DNA of 64,000 nucleotides, taken from the NCBI GenBank assembly GCA_950097015.1, contig CATNEN010000032.1, positions 1,488,001-1,552,000 on the forward strand. Reading direction: 5' to 3'. Positions 18,518 through 29,340 of this stretch are shown here, in pieces; within the stretch, counting starts at the first letter, position 1; each line of letters opens with the position of its first letter. The notes beneath the pieces are model-generated. The model was not told the origin of the DNA, did not search any database, and worked only from the letters and a program-made list of their open reading frames with translations. The translations under genes and the position numbers were made by a program. The stretch is from Macrostomum hystrix. Taxonomy: Eukaryota > Platyhelminthes > Macrostomidae.

Positions 18518-19893
18518 TCAGATGTCGCACAAGCAGGACTCGCTTCCGCTGACTCCTCGGGCTCCGCCGTCCCCAGCGGTGAGTCGGCGCCGCTCCTTCA
18601 GGCCGATGCAAACCGCCTCCCTGCGCCGGTCGGTGCCGTCGAGAAATCTATTGGTGGCGTTCCTGCCGCCGCTGCTCCAGCGACAGCCGCCCCGTCCGCC
18701 GGCGCCCCGGCCTCGGCCAACGCGGGGTCCTCCCCCGCGGAACCAGCCGAGCAGAGCCGCTCGAGCGGTGCGCCGGAAGCTGCGGCTGAGGCAGGCGAAG
18801 ATGATAAAGTTGCTGCCGCTGTCGAATGAGACCAGGATGTCGTTCAGGCAGTAGAACCAGTCCACCTTGGAGCCCGGCGCCGGCCAGCCGCAGAGGATGG
18901 CGACGGCCCCCGGCGACTCGAACAGATAGAATGTAACTGCTAGGCTGAGAACAATGGCCGTTGCTATGCGGGAGTTGCGCGAGTTCAGCTGCTGCTGCTG
19001 CTGCTGTTGTAGATAAATCCGGTATTGTGAGCCTTGTTGGTGTGCCGGCGACAGCAGGGTCCTGTAAAGCGAAATGATTCTATACTATTACTGACTGCCG
19101 TATGCCTGTAGTTGATTAGCTCAGCCCGAGTGCTCACCTGGTCCGGCTGGAGCCCGCAATCGCGGCGGGCCGCTTCACCCGGCACAGGTGGCAGGACATG
19201 ACCAGGGAGCTGGCCAGTACGACAGGTACCGGCAGGTAGGCTTGCAAGGCTCGACTGAAGCGCAGCAGGGTCTGCTGGTCCAGGCTGGCCGTGCGTTCCA
19301 ATAGGAACAGCGATCCGATCAGCAGGGACACCGTCAGAACCAGGCCGAAGACCAGCAGCTGCAGGCGCTTCGTCAGTCGGCTTCGCATGGCGATGGGGCA
19401 CAGAGTGGCCAGTGTGCGGAACAGGGCCACGCACATTGTCCACAGGTTGCGCATCAGAAGGGCCGAGGTGTTCACGGCGTAGATTGCCTGCGGAGTTTTC
19501 GGTGTGGCATCGAACCTCCCAGATCCTAGGACTGTATAAAAAAGTTCAGATTCAGATCCTCATAGACAAAGTTGTCCGGGAGGTTCTCACCGTGAAGACC
19601 TCCAGAAAAGTGTCATTATCGTAGCTTCCCGTGCGCTGAGCAGCCAGGTCGCAGGAGAAGGTGAGCACGCAGATGGCGCTGTGCATGGCCTGGCAAGACT
19701 CCAGCAGGATCAGGCCGACGTCGAAAGCCTCCCTAGTGGTTCTGTAGCGCTTCACTAAAACTGCCAGCGAGAACGAAGCGGCTAGAAGGCCTAGACAGGA
19801 GACGGCGATGGAGGCAGAGCGAAGGTGGAAGAATGCGGCGCTAAGCGGCTGCGGCGGCGTTTCGGTGGCGTTTTCGGTACCGCTCCTGTCCAT
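18518..19893 (-). CDS. Rhodopsin-family G-protein-coupled receptor (orphan, peptide-type)
   Basis: Plasma-membrane seven-helix receptor; ligand unknown. Minus-strand exons 19893-19591, 19487-19138 and 19061-18518 join with consistent phases (0, then 2+1) to 398 residues. An N-glycosylation site NAT lies near residue 8. Hydrophobic segments: TM1 and TM2 in exon 1; TM3, TM4 and TM5 in exon 2; TM6 (IVLSLAVTFYLFESPGAVAI) and TM7 in exon 3. FRTLATLCPI after TM3 sits where DRY is usual, and TM7 ends SNFIIFACLSRSFRR, like the N-F-I-I-Y..S..FR ending of invertebrate peptide receptors. The third intracellular loop has about seven glutamines from a CAG run near 19001. The tail is Gly/Arg-rich with a late Cys pair. 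The DRY and NPxxY motifs are non-canonical, so I do not assign a subfamily. An acceptor-like CTGTCTGCCAG ends 1 nt before ATG. Confidence 0.82.
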
Positions 19894-20079
19894 GCTGGCA
19901 GACAGTCCGAGTGAGAATTGTCGCGAGCTGAGTTACCGGTGCTGACGCATCTGATGTCCCAATGCTTATTAGGGTGATTTGCCAGTACGATGCAGTCCGA
20001 TTCGACGACTCTTATTGGCTAGCTGCTGACTACATGCTGGATGCCCTGCTCCTCCCATCTGGCCTCATCATCTCTTGCC

Positions 20080-21055
20080 ATCTCCCCTCATTCTCCTCCA
20101 TGCCATCTCCCCTCATTCTCCTCCATGCCATCTCCCCTCATTCTCGTCAATGCCATCTCCCCTCATTCTCCTCCATGCCATCTCCCCTCATTCTCCTCAA
20201 TGCCATCTCCCCTCATTCTCCTCCATGCCATCTCCCCTGATTCTCCTTCCTTGTCATCTCCCCTCATTCTCCTCCATGCCATCTCCCCTGATTCTCCTTC
20301 TTTGTCATCTCCCCTCATTCTCCTCCATACCATCTCCCCTCATTCTCCTCCATACCATCTCCCCTCATTCTCCTCAATGCCATCTCCCCTCATTCTCCTC
20401 AATGCCATCTCCCCTCATTCTCCTCCATGCCATCTCCCCTCATTCTCCTCAATGCCATCTCCCCTCATTCTCCTCAATGCCATCTCCCCTCATTCTCCTC
20501 CATGCCATCTCCCCTCATTCTCCTCAATGCCATCTCCCCTCATTCTCCTCAATGCCATCTCCCCTCATTCTCCTCAATGCCATCTCCCCTCATTCTCCTC
20601 CATGCCATCTCCCCTGATTCTCCTTCTTTGTCATCTCCCCTCATTCTCCTCCATACCATCTCCCCTCATTCTCCTCAATGCCATCTCCCCTCATTCTCCT
20701 CAATGCCATCTCCCCTCATTCTCCTCAATGCCATCTCCCCTCATTCTCCTCAATGCCATCTCCCCTCATTCTCCTCAATGCCATCTCCCCTCATTCTCCT
20801 CCATGCCATCTCCCCTCATTCTCCTTCTTTGTCATCTCCCCTCATTCTCCTCCATACCATCTCCCCTCATTCTCCTCAATGCCATCTCCCCTCATTCTCC
20901 TCAATGCCATCTCCCCTCATTCTCCTCAATGCCATCTCCCCTCATTCTCCTCAATGCCATCTCCCCTCATTCTCCTCAATGCCATCTCCCCTCATTCTCC
21001 TCCATGCCATCTCCCCTCATTCTCCTCCATGCCATCTCCCCTCATTCTCCCCAGT
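20080..21055. repeat. 25-bp minisatellite (about 39 units)
   Basis: Unit CTCATTCTCCTCAATGCCAT plus CTCCC; variants have CCATGCC, CCATACC or TTCTTTGTC. It occupies the divergent interval between the GPCR and calpain starts, so it lies where promoters for both would be expected. Confidence 0.95.
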
Positions 21056-21295
21056 ATTCTATCCTCTCTAATGCTCTACGTCCGCAGTTTCCACATTTAG
21101 CTTTTTCTAACAGATTGACAAGATTCAATGCCTTATATTTTTATAGTCTATGGTAAATGTTGGTTTTAGCTTTTGCGTGCCATGAGCATCGGCACAATTA
21201 ACTTGGCCTAGCACTAAATGCTGCAGTTAAATATATATCAGTAAAGATAAATTTGCTACAGCGGCAGTTGCGGCAGCGGCATCTGCACCATCAGC
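21056..21295. other. 5' flank of the calpain-like gene
   Basis: Unique DNA. An acceptor-like CTGCACCATCAG ends at 21294, one base before the ATG. Confidence 0.45.
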
Positions 21296-24200
21296 ATGCC
21301 GACCATCCGGACTCCATTTCGAGGTGCTCGGAATTTCAATGGAGCCACACAGAATTTCGTGCCTAGAGACGTGCTGCCGTTTCGCGAGCAGCGATACAAC
21401 GAGCTGTTGAAGGATCTGGTGCAACAGCAGAAGCACGAAGTGCGGCAGAAGGATCCCACGCCGATTCGATTCCTCGATCCCTACTTTCCCAACGAACTCT
21501 ACGACAAAGAGTTTATGTGGGTTGCGCTGCGCGACCTGAATCCCAACGGCCTGTTCTATTCCAAACGGCGAGAGCATCTGGGGTGCAACCTGCACAAACT
21601 GCTGCCCGGCAGTTTCGGTCTCAATTGGTTCTACGTGGCTCTGGGCCAGGTGGCCGAGAGGAATGAGCTGCTGGGCTGGACTATGCCGGATGCCGCCAAG
21701 CAGTCCGCGTGCAAGTTCGGCATCTACCGGTTTCGATTCTGGCACGCCGGAGTGCTCAGGGAGGTGAGTGCTCAGGGAGGTGAGTGCTCAGGGAGGTGAG
21801 TGCTCAGGGAGGTGAGTGCTCAGGGAGGTGAGTGCTCAGGGAGGTGAGTGCTCAGGGAGGTGAGTGCTCAGGGAGGTGAGTGCTCAGGGAGGTGACTGCT
21901 CAGGGAGGTGAGTGCTCAGGGAGGTGAGTGCTCAGGGAGGTGAGTGCTCAGGGAGGTGAGTGCTCAGGGAGGTGAGTGCTCAGGGAGGTGAGTGCTCAGG
22001 GAGGTGAGTGCTCAGGGAGGTGACTGCTCAGGGAGGTGAGTGCTCAGGGAGGTGAGTGCTCAGGGAGGTGAGTGCTCAGGGAGGTGACTGCTCAGGGAGG
22101 TGAGTGCTCAGGGAGGTGAGTGCTCAGGTTTTGAGTGCTCAGGTTTTCAGTGCTCAGGTTTTCAGTGCTCAGGTTTTCAGTGCTCAGGTTTTCAGTGCTC
22201 AGGTTTTCAGTGCTCAGGTTTTCAGTGCTCAGGTTTTCAGTGCTCAGGTTTTGAGTGCTCAGGTTTTCAGTGCTCAGGTTTTCAGTGCTCAGGTTTTCAG
22301 TGCTCAGGTTTTCAGTGCTCAGGTTTTCAGTGCTCAGGTTTTCAGTGCTCAGGTTTTGAGTGCTCAGGTTTTCAGTGCTCAGGTTTTGAGTGCTCAGGTT
22401 TTGAGTGCTCAGGTTTTCAGTGCTCAGGTTTTCAGTGCTCAGGTTTTGAGTGCTCAGGTTTTCAGTGCTCAGGTTTTGAGTGCTCAGGTTTTCAGTGCTC
22501 ATTTCGTTGCTTGGCATTGCAGAAATTTTTCAAATCGAGCCAATGGAATCCAAAAGTCCAGCACCAATTGTGGTTTTGTAAAGCTTGTTGAATTGTTGTG
22601 TTTTTATGAATGAATCTTTTATAAGCTAGCTTAGTCCCAAATGCACCTGGGTAAAAACTACCAAAACAATCAGGCAAAAAAGATAGATTTACTTCTCCCA
22701 TCCCCTAGGGATTTTTGGGTTTAGACTTAACGAGCAAAATAACAAGGCGACTTCAATCACTGTAGTCAACAAGTCCGTTTCTAAAGGTTTCTAGTTGAGA
22801 CAACTGGGTTAGTGATCCAATCCGCACTGGCCGCAGTTCACCCAGGTTCGCTTTCCCTTTTTGGGATCTAAATCCCGCAGTTGCAGATTTTTGCCGGACA
22901 GGAAATGAAAAACTAAGGAAACTCCGAGCTCGAGATTCGATGGCTGACAGTATTTCGATATTGATTCCGGGCGCAAAATTTCTGAACATTCCAATTAGAT
23001 GTGTTTCCTGGAAATCAGTATAGAGAATGGTTTCCCAGACCACAGGACAAAACTTGCGGGATTTCAGAAAACAAATAGGAAATTTATGCTTAGGGCTTTT
23101 GTGATGCAGATTCTTTTAAAGGAAATAAAATTTATTAAGTATCCGTTTTCTTGGGAAAGACGAGTGCCCTCTGAGTACCCATTTGAGTCCCAAACCCGCC
23201 TCCCCCTGTCACATCATAAGCTCCAAAGCCACCCAGTCCCTATATTCGACCCTTAGTCCCTCTGTGAGTCCCAAATCCGCCCCCAGTCCCACTGTGAGTC
23301 CCAAATCCACCCTCAGTCCCACTGTGAGTCCCAAATCCATCCCCAGTCCCACTGTGAGTCCCAAATCCATCCCCAGTCCCACTGTGAGTCCCAAATCCAT
23401 CCCCAGTCCCACTTTGAGTCCCGAATCCATCCCCAGTCCCACTGTGAGTCCCAAATCCATCCCCAGTCCCACTTTGAGTCCCAAATCCATCCCCAGTCCC
23501 ACTGTGAGTCCCAAATCCATCCCCAGTCCCACTGTGAGTCCCAAATCCATCCCCAGTCCCACTGTGAGTCCCAAATCCATCCCCAGTCCCACTGTGAGTC
23601 CCAAATCCATCCCCAGTCCCACTGTGAGTCCCAAATCCAATCCCCGCAGGTTGTGGTTGACGACCTCCTGCCCTTCAACCAGTCTGGGGCTCCAGTGTTT
23701 GTGCAGTCGGCCTATGACCCGAACGAGTACTGGCCTGGCCTACTAGAGAAGGCCTACGCCAAGATGCACGGCTCCTACCACTTCCTGTTAGACGGCCACC
23801 CGGAACAGGCGTTCGCCGACCTGACAGGCGGCTTCCCCCAGGCTGTGAGGCTCAACCTGGCCACAATGCTTAGCCCGTACATTCTGTGCCGCGAGCTCAA
23901 GCACTGGCTGCAACACGGCTCTCTGGTAACGTCGGCTGTGAAATTTCGTGACCGGCCAGGCGAATTGTTGGACACGGACCTCGTGACTGGCCTGCCTTAC
24001 ACACTCCTGGAGCAGAGGAACATTCGAGGCCGTCCCATGGTCAAGCTGCGCTCCCCAGTCGGCGGCCGAACCTTCATTCACGCAGAGCCGGGGCCCCAGC
24101 TCAAAAACTGCTGCGGCTGCTGCCTCTGCGGCGGAGCTGACGACGACAAAGTTCTGTGAGTTCAGCAGCTTGGCTGAAGCTGGAAGGGTGGGATGAAGAT

Positions 24201-27200
24201 AGGATGGGAACTGGAGGGTGGGATGAAGAGGGGATGGGGGCCGGGAGGGTGGGATGAAGAGGGGATGGGGGCTGGGAGGGTGGGATGAAGAGGGGATGGG
24301 GGCTGGGAGGGTGGGGTGAAGAGGGGATCGGAACTGGGAGGGTGGGGTGAAGAGGGGATCGGAACTGGGAGGGTGGGGTGAAGAGGGGATCGGAACTGGG
24401 AGGGTGGGATGAAGAGGGGATTGGAACTGGGAGGGTGGGATGAAGAGGGGATGGGGACTGGGAGGGTGGGATGAAGAGGGGATTGGAACTGGGAGGGTGG
24501 GATGAAGAGGGGATGGGGACTGGGAGGGTGGGATGAAGAGGGGATGGGGACTGGGAGGGTGGGATGAAGGTGGATGGGGACTGGAGGGTGGGATGAAGGG
24601 GGATTGGAACTGGGAGGGTGGAATGAAGAGGATGGGGACTGGAGGGTAGGATATTGGGGGATTGCAACGGAGAGGGTAGGATTATGGGGAGATGAAGCTG
24701 TGACTGTAGGATTTATGGAGTGGGAATCCGAGGGTGGGATTTATTGGGATGTGAACTGGAAGGGTGGGATTTAGTGGGATTTGCAACAGAGAGGATATAG
24801 GAGGGTTGTTAGACAGAAAATGTCTAAAGTAAATTAAGGGTAAGAGGAGTTATTTTTGTTCTAAATTTTCCTGATAGGCATCGAACTGATTCAATATCCC
24901 TTGAAAGTAATTACCACCCCTAACCCTGATTAGGTGCTTTGACGTGAAATTTATTTTCCTTTTATATCTCTTTTCAGTCACTAATCCCCGCAGTATTAGG
25001 CAATGACCAGTCGGTTTGCGAGGCTAAATTGACACGCCTTTGTCCCATCAGCCGCTCAAATTTCCAAATTATTTTTCGAGCTAATAAAGACTGGCTTAAA
25101 GATGCTCAGACATGTCCGTTCAAGCTACTTAGCTAGTGAGTAGCTGAAGCGAATATTACTTCTCGAAAGCAGACCTTTTTGAACCGAGTCCTCCCTCCCA
25201 TCCGCTATGAAACATTCGCAGCGCGGCAGGAGACAAGTTTGCCCACCTCCGAGTGTCCACATTTTGGATGCGCTATGACGAGTTCTTGCAGAACTTTCAC
25301 TACCTGATCGCAGTGCACCTGGTGCAGCAGCTGTCCAAGTCGCGGCCATTTGCTTGGCGCTATGTTCAGCTGCCCTACCCGTTCACGCACAAGGACTTCA
25401 CGGTGGAGAGCGAGATGAAGCTCAATCACGTGACTGGCGTTTTTGTGCAAGAGTGCAACGGCTGGTCAGACTGGGAGCGCCTGCCCTGCCAGATGCAGTT
25501 TGGAGTTTCCTTGGATCGGAACGAGAACAAGCTGCTTGTGCACCTGGTGCAGGAGTCCCTGCCGCTCAAACCGCCAGGCGATCTGTGCCTACTCATCCTT
25601 CAGGCTGAGCACGGCAGGGCGCATCGGGTGCACGACTTTCGCGGCAACACCTGTCTCATACCCATGTACGACGTGCAGATCTCCCAGTACGGCGGCTGCT
25701 TCAGCTCCGCGCTGGCTAGGGGCACCTACATTGTCATTCCCTACGTGCGGGTTGAAGGCAGTCAGAGCCTGCAGTTCGTGCCGCGCAAGTTCAGCCTGCG
25801 AATTGCCGTCACCGGGAAGAGGCCGATGATGTGGGTGCTGATTATCCCTGGATGGGATCTGAGTGTTGGGGTGGGTACTGATTATCCCTGGATGGGATCT
25901 GAGTGTTGGGGTGGGTACTGATTATCCCTAGATGGGATCTGAGTGTTGGGATTGGAGCTGATTATGCCTGGATGGGATCTGAGTGTTGGGATTGGAGCTG
26001 ATTATGCCTGGATGGGATCTGAGTGTTGGGATTGGAGCTGATTATCCCTGGATGGGATCTGAGTGTTGGGATTGGAGCTGATTATCCCTGGATGGGATCT
26101 GAGGGTTGGGATTGGAGCTGATTATCCCTGGATGGGATCTGAGGGTTGGGATTGGAGCTGATTATCCCTGGATGGGATCTGAGGGTTGGGATTGGAGCTG
26201 ATTATCCCTGGATGGGATCTGAGGGTTGGGATTGGAGCTGATTATGCCTGGATGGGATCTGAGTGTTGGGATTGGAGCTGATTATGCCTGGATGGGATCT
26301 GAGTGTTGGGATTGGAGCTGATTATCCCTGGATGGGATCTGAGTGTTGGGGTGGGTACTGATTATCCCTGGATGGGATCTGAGTGTTGGGGTGGGTAATT
26401 ATCCCTGGATGGGATCTGAGTGTTGGGTGGGTACTGATTATCCCTGGATGGGATCTGAGGGTTGGGATTGGAGCTGATTATCCCTGGATGGGATCTGAGT
26501 GTTGGGTGGGTACTGATTATCCCTGGATGGGATCTGAGTGTTGGGATTGGAGCTGATTATCCCTGGATGGGATCTGAGTGTTGGGATTGGAGCTGATTAT
26601 CCCTGGATGGGATCTGAGTGTTGGGGTTGGAGCTGATTATCCCTGGATGGGATCTGAGTGTTGGGTTTGGAGCTGATTATCCCTGGATGGGATCTGAGTG
26701 TTGGGTTTGGAGCTGATTATCCCTGGATGGGATCTGAGTGTTGGGATTGGAGCTGATTATCCCTGGATGGGATCTGAGTGTTGGGTTTGGAGCTGATTAT
26801 CCCTGGATGGGATCTGAGTGTTGGGGTTGGAGCTGATTATGCCTGGATGGGATCTGAGTGTTGGGGTGGGTACTGATTATCCCTGGATGGGATCTGAGTG
26901 TTGGGGTGGGTACTGATTATCCCTGGATGGGATCTGAGTGTTGGGATTGGAGCTGATTATCCCTGGATGGGATCTGAGTGTTGGGGTGGGTACTGATTAT
27001 CTCTGGATGGGATCTGAGTGTTGGGATTGGAGCTGATTATGCCTGGATGGGATCTGAGTGTTGGGATTGGAGCTGATTATGCCTGGATGGGATCTGAGTG
27101 TTGGGGTGGGTACTGATTATCCTTGGATGGGATCTGAGTGTTGGGGTGGGTACTGATTATCCCTGGATGGGATCTGAGTGTTAGGGTTGGAGCTGATTAT

Positions 27201-27568
27201 GCCTGGATGGGATCTGAGTGTTAGGTGGGTACTGATTATCCCTGGATGGGATCTGAGTTTTGGGGTTGGTGCTGATTATCCCTGGATGGGATCTAGTGTT
27301 AAGGTGGGAACTGATTATCCCTGGATGGGATCTGAGTGTTGGGGTGGGTGCTGGTGAACCCCAGATCGGACCTAGCATTCATGGAAGTTGCACAATTAGC
27401 TAGTGTTGGCAGTAGTTATGAGTACATCACCCCTGACCTCACCGCAGGCCGCTGACGGACCAGACCGAGAGAGCCTGGAGCACCATTTCCAGGCTGACTG
27501 TGTCGGACTTCACCTTCCAGATTCCAGCCAAGAGAGAGCAGCTGCATGAGCTGGAGTTCCTGCAGTGA
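21296..27568 (+). CDS. Calpain-like protein lacking the catalytic triad
   Basis: Calpain (C2 peptidase) fold, predicted inactive. Exons 21296-21763, 23650-24155, 25222-25830 and 27448-27568 join in consistent phase to 567 residues. Core landmarks: FGIYRFRFWHAG then VVVDDLLPF across the first junction, EYWPGLLEKAYAKMHGSY, and STFWMRYDEFLQNF at the start of the domain III region. The catalytic Cys block reads GSFGLNW where active calpains have G-LGDCW (Asn110 for Cys); the His block reads LVTGLPY for G-HAY (Leu271 for His); the Asn block reads RSPVG for RNPWG (Ser291 for Asn). A Cys-rich insert NCCGCCLCGG lies near residue 310. A domain III-like region with FSSALARGTYIVIPYV follows. There is no penta-EF-hand domain, and the last 40 residues are unlike it. 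The first residues after the ATG are not conserved, so the start is provisional; donor 3 (AT|GTGGGT) is weak but keeps phase. Possible role: non-proteolytic scaffold, as for vertebrate CAPN6. Confidence 0.87.
21752..22125. repeat. 16-bp array that repeats the exon 1/intron 1 splice donor
   Basis: Unit GTGCTCAGGGAGGTGA; about 23 tandem copies. The first copy spans the exon end (GTGCTCAGGGAG) and donor GTGAGT at 21764. Every copy recreates GAG|GTGAGT (a few read GTGACT). Confidence 0.97.
22126..22500. repeat. 15-bp array continuing the previous one
   Basis: About 25 units of AGTGCTCAGGTTTTC or ...TTTTG. It shares AGTGCTCAGG with the 16-bp array but replaces GAGGTG by TTTTC, which removes the donor motif. 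Confidence 0.97.
22501..23230. other. Unique part of calpain intron 1
   Basis: No exon or RNA gene recognised between the two arrays of this intron. Confidence 0.5.
23235..23645. repeat. 30-bp minisatellite abutting the calpain exon 2 acceptor
   Basis: About 14 units of CCCACTGTGAGTCCCAAATC plus CATCCCCAGT. The final unit runs into CCCCGCAG at 23649, so the array supplies the polypyrimidine tract. It is the inverted relative of the array at 17148. Confidence 0.95.
24175..24670. repeat. ~31-bp G-rich minisatellite in calpain intron 2
   Basis: About 15 units of GGAGGGTGGGATGAAGAGGG then GATGGGGACTG. It starts about 20 bp after the donor CT|GTGAGT (24156). The G-runs could form quadruplexes on the plus strand. 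Confidence 0.95.
24671..25221. other. Unique part of calpain intron 2
   Basis: No exon seen before the acceptor ATTCGCAG at 25221. Confidence 0.5.
25831..27355. repeat. 40-bp minisatellite starting at the calpain intron 3 donor
   Basis: About 38 units of CTGATTATCCCTGGATGGGA then TCTGAGTGTTGGG and GTGGGTA or ATTGGAG. The first unit begins with the donor bases GTGGGT at 25831. The array ends about 90 bp before exon 4. Confidence 0.97.
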
Positions 27569-27950
27569 CCTCCTCCTTGACCTCCCCTTTGACCTCCCTA
27601 TTTATATGAGTGAACTCTGTATATATATACTGCTTAACTGTTTAACTGATCTGAAATTTGATCTCCCACCGACCATCCATTCTCCTGACATCATTCTCCG
27701 AGCTCCCATTCGAACTAACCTAATTGTCACTATCATCTAGGTCTAAGTGTAAAGCTATATCGGATTTAAAGATGCGCGCGTTAAAAGAAATATTTTAAAA
27801 ATTTAGTCACTTATTTTTTCTTTTTTAAGTTTTCAGTAAGGTAGTTTGCGTGCCTAGTTACTCTCGGCACTGTTAGTAGTATCTATCGTTTTTTCATTGT
27901 GTTATTTACTGAAATTCGAATAATAAAAATAACCTGTTTGGTAGCGTACA
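27569..27950. other. Calpain 3' UTR region with poly(A) signal
   Basis: AT-rich sequence after the stop codon. AATAAAA near 27922 is a plausible cleavage and polyadenylation signal; the region ends where minus-strand mobile-element-like frames begin. Confidence 0.55.
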
Positions 27951-27952
27951 GC

Positions 27953-28485
27953 TTATTTTTTCACCTTAATTACATATTTTTGATTAGTATGAACAAGTAG
28001 AAAGACAACGCTATTTTTGGCCCCTGTTGAAACACCACGGCAGTATTTCAAATGCCCACTGCCTACTGGAACCAAGGAATCAAGGAATTGGGGAGTTGCG
28101 AGAGGCAATTCACTCTGCCACTCACCCCCACACACAGACACATTGTTGTCTATGGCACGTGCAGTAATAACATTATTGCACGGATAAATTTTAACTTTCA
28201 AACTTCCTGCCACGGTCTTCAAAGTCACCAAAGCGTCGATGAAGTAGTCATTCAGCCGTTCTAATGAGCTCCTCTCGTCATACAGGAACTGGCAACGCAA
28301 CATTCCTTATCCAACTCGTCAACCGACTGATCAAATCCTCGAGACAAAAGTACTTCAGCAGCTTTCTTAGCGTCGAAATCATCCATGTACTTCTCGATCT
28401 CGGCGCCAGTAATTCCGCTTATCATTCCACCAGGTAACGCATCGCAATGAAGAAGCCAGGTCGTAGTCATTTCAAAGCTCGTCAT
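27953..28485 (-). other. Possible mobile-element ORF remnant
   Basis: Two overlapping minus-strand frames (28485-28261 and 28303-27953) of non-repetitive composition. Neither is recognised. One holds LLSRGFDQSVDELDKECC and the other VYPCNN-like and CGGEWQSELPLATPQ segments. They sit beside recombinase remnants and may be part of one decayed element; alternatively they are chance. Confidence 0.3.
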
Positions 28486-28770
28486 TCAACTGAGAAGACC
28501 TTTCTCCTTTCCTTAGCTCACTATCTATATAGCACTGTTAGAACATTGATGTAAAGAATGTTCTAGAATGACCGAGCTGCGCGCCCTCGGTCACAGACAT
28601 CGATGCCCAAATAGCTGGTCTTCTTTGGCATTGTACGAGTATTATGTCCGAAAGCGTGCTTCTAAAAATAATCACGTTAGCGGTCACCTATCAGAACGAA
28701 CGAATCAAATAAATGTATAATCTTTCCCACTTATTTCGGCTGCCAGGGTGTAAAGGCTCGAGGCGCAAAT

Positions 28771-29139
28771 TTATTGACCGAGGCGAAGCCGAGTCCAGTC
28801 CTTGCGATGCACGTTGCGCATTTGGTATTGTAGCATTGAGAAGAAGTCCTTCAGGGTACCAGCCGAGTACCGTTCGTTCCGTTTTGTCCGGACCTCCAGG
28901 ATAAACAACTTCAGGAGAAAGTTCAGGTCCGTCTTGTCAAACTCATCCATGTCCTTGATAACCATGATGGATGGTCCACCATTCGTCGCCCATTCTTGCT
29001 TCTTAAACGCGTGCCATTCATTGAAAGTAGACAGCATCCACTCGCATTTCTTTACGGTGTTCGGAGGGACCGTGCCGCCAATCATGGCCTCCGCCTCGGC
29101 CTCAGTCAAGCTTTCAAATCGAGGGCTAGACATATACAA
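28771..29139 (-). pseudogene. Crypton-like tyrosine recombinase, N-terminal fragment
   Basis: A minus-strand frame of 122 codons. It shows the N-terminal core-binding pattern of Crypton/ZMYM-type recombinases: NTVKKCEWMLSTFNEW, then LNFLLKLFILEVR, then YSAGTLKDFFSMLQYQM. It stops at 28771 beside the GC-rich motif ACCGAGGCGAAGCCGAG, with no catalytic domain after it. The element is therefore truncated. It is a different lineage from the plus-strand copy that starts about 200 bp away. Confidence 0.62.
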
Positions 29140-29340
29140 GCGTCTGCTATTCTGTCCTGTTCTGTCTTTTTCGCATAAAGGCTGTCTTTTTTAGCGTCTA
29201 CCCTGCTCTCGGATTTTGATTTTCACCATAGACTACAGACAGAGCGTAGCAAGAAACAGAAGACTTAAAGTGCAATGAAAGTCGGCAGTCACTTATACCA
29301 TACATAAGTGATGGTATAAGGTCACTAATTCGAAATTTGA

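Noticed and set aside
18522-18854. Plus-strand Pro/Arg-rich frame
   Set aside because: Antisense shadow of GPCR exon 3, whose minus reading gives TM6-TM7 and joins in phase.
21296-27568. Active calpain protease
   Set aside because: Cys, His and Asn positions are all substituted in the aligned blocks.
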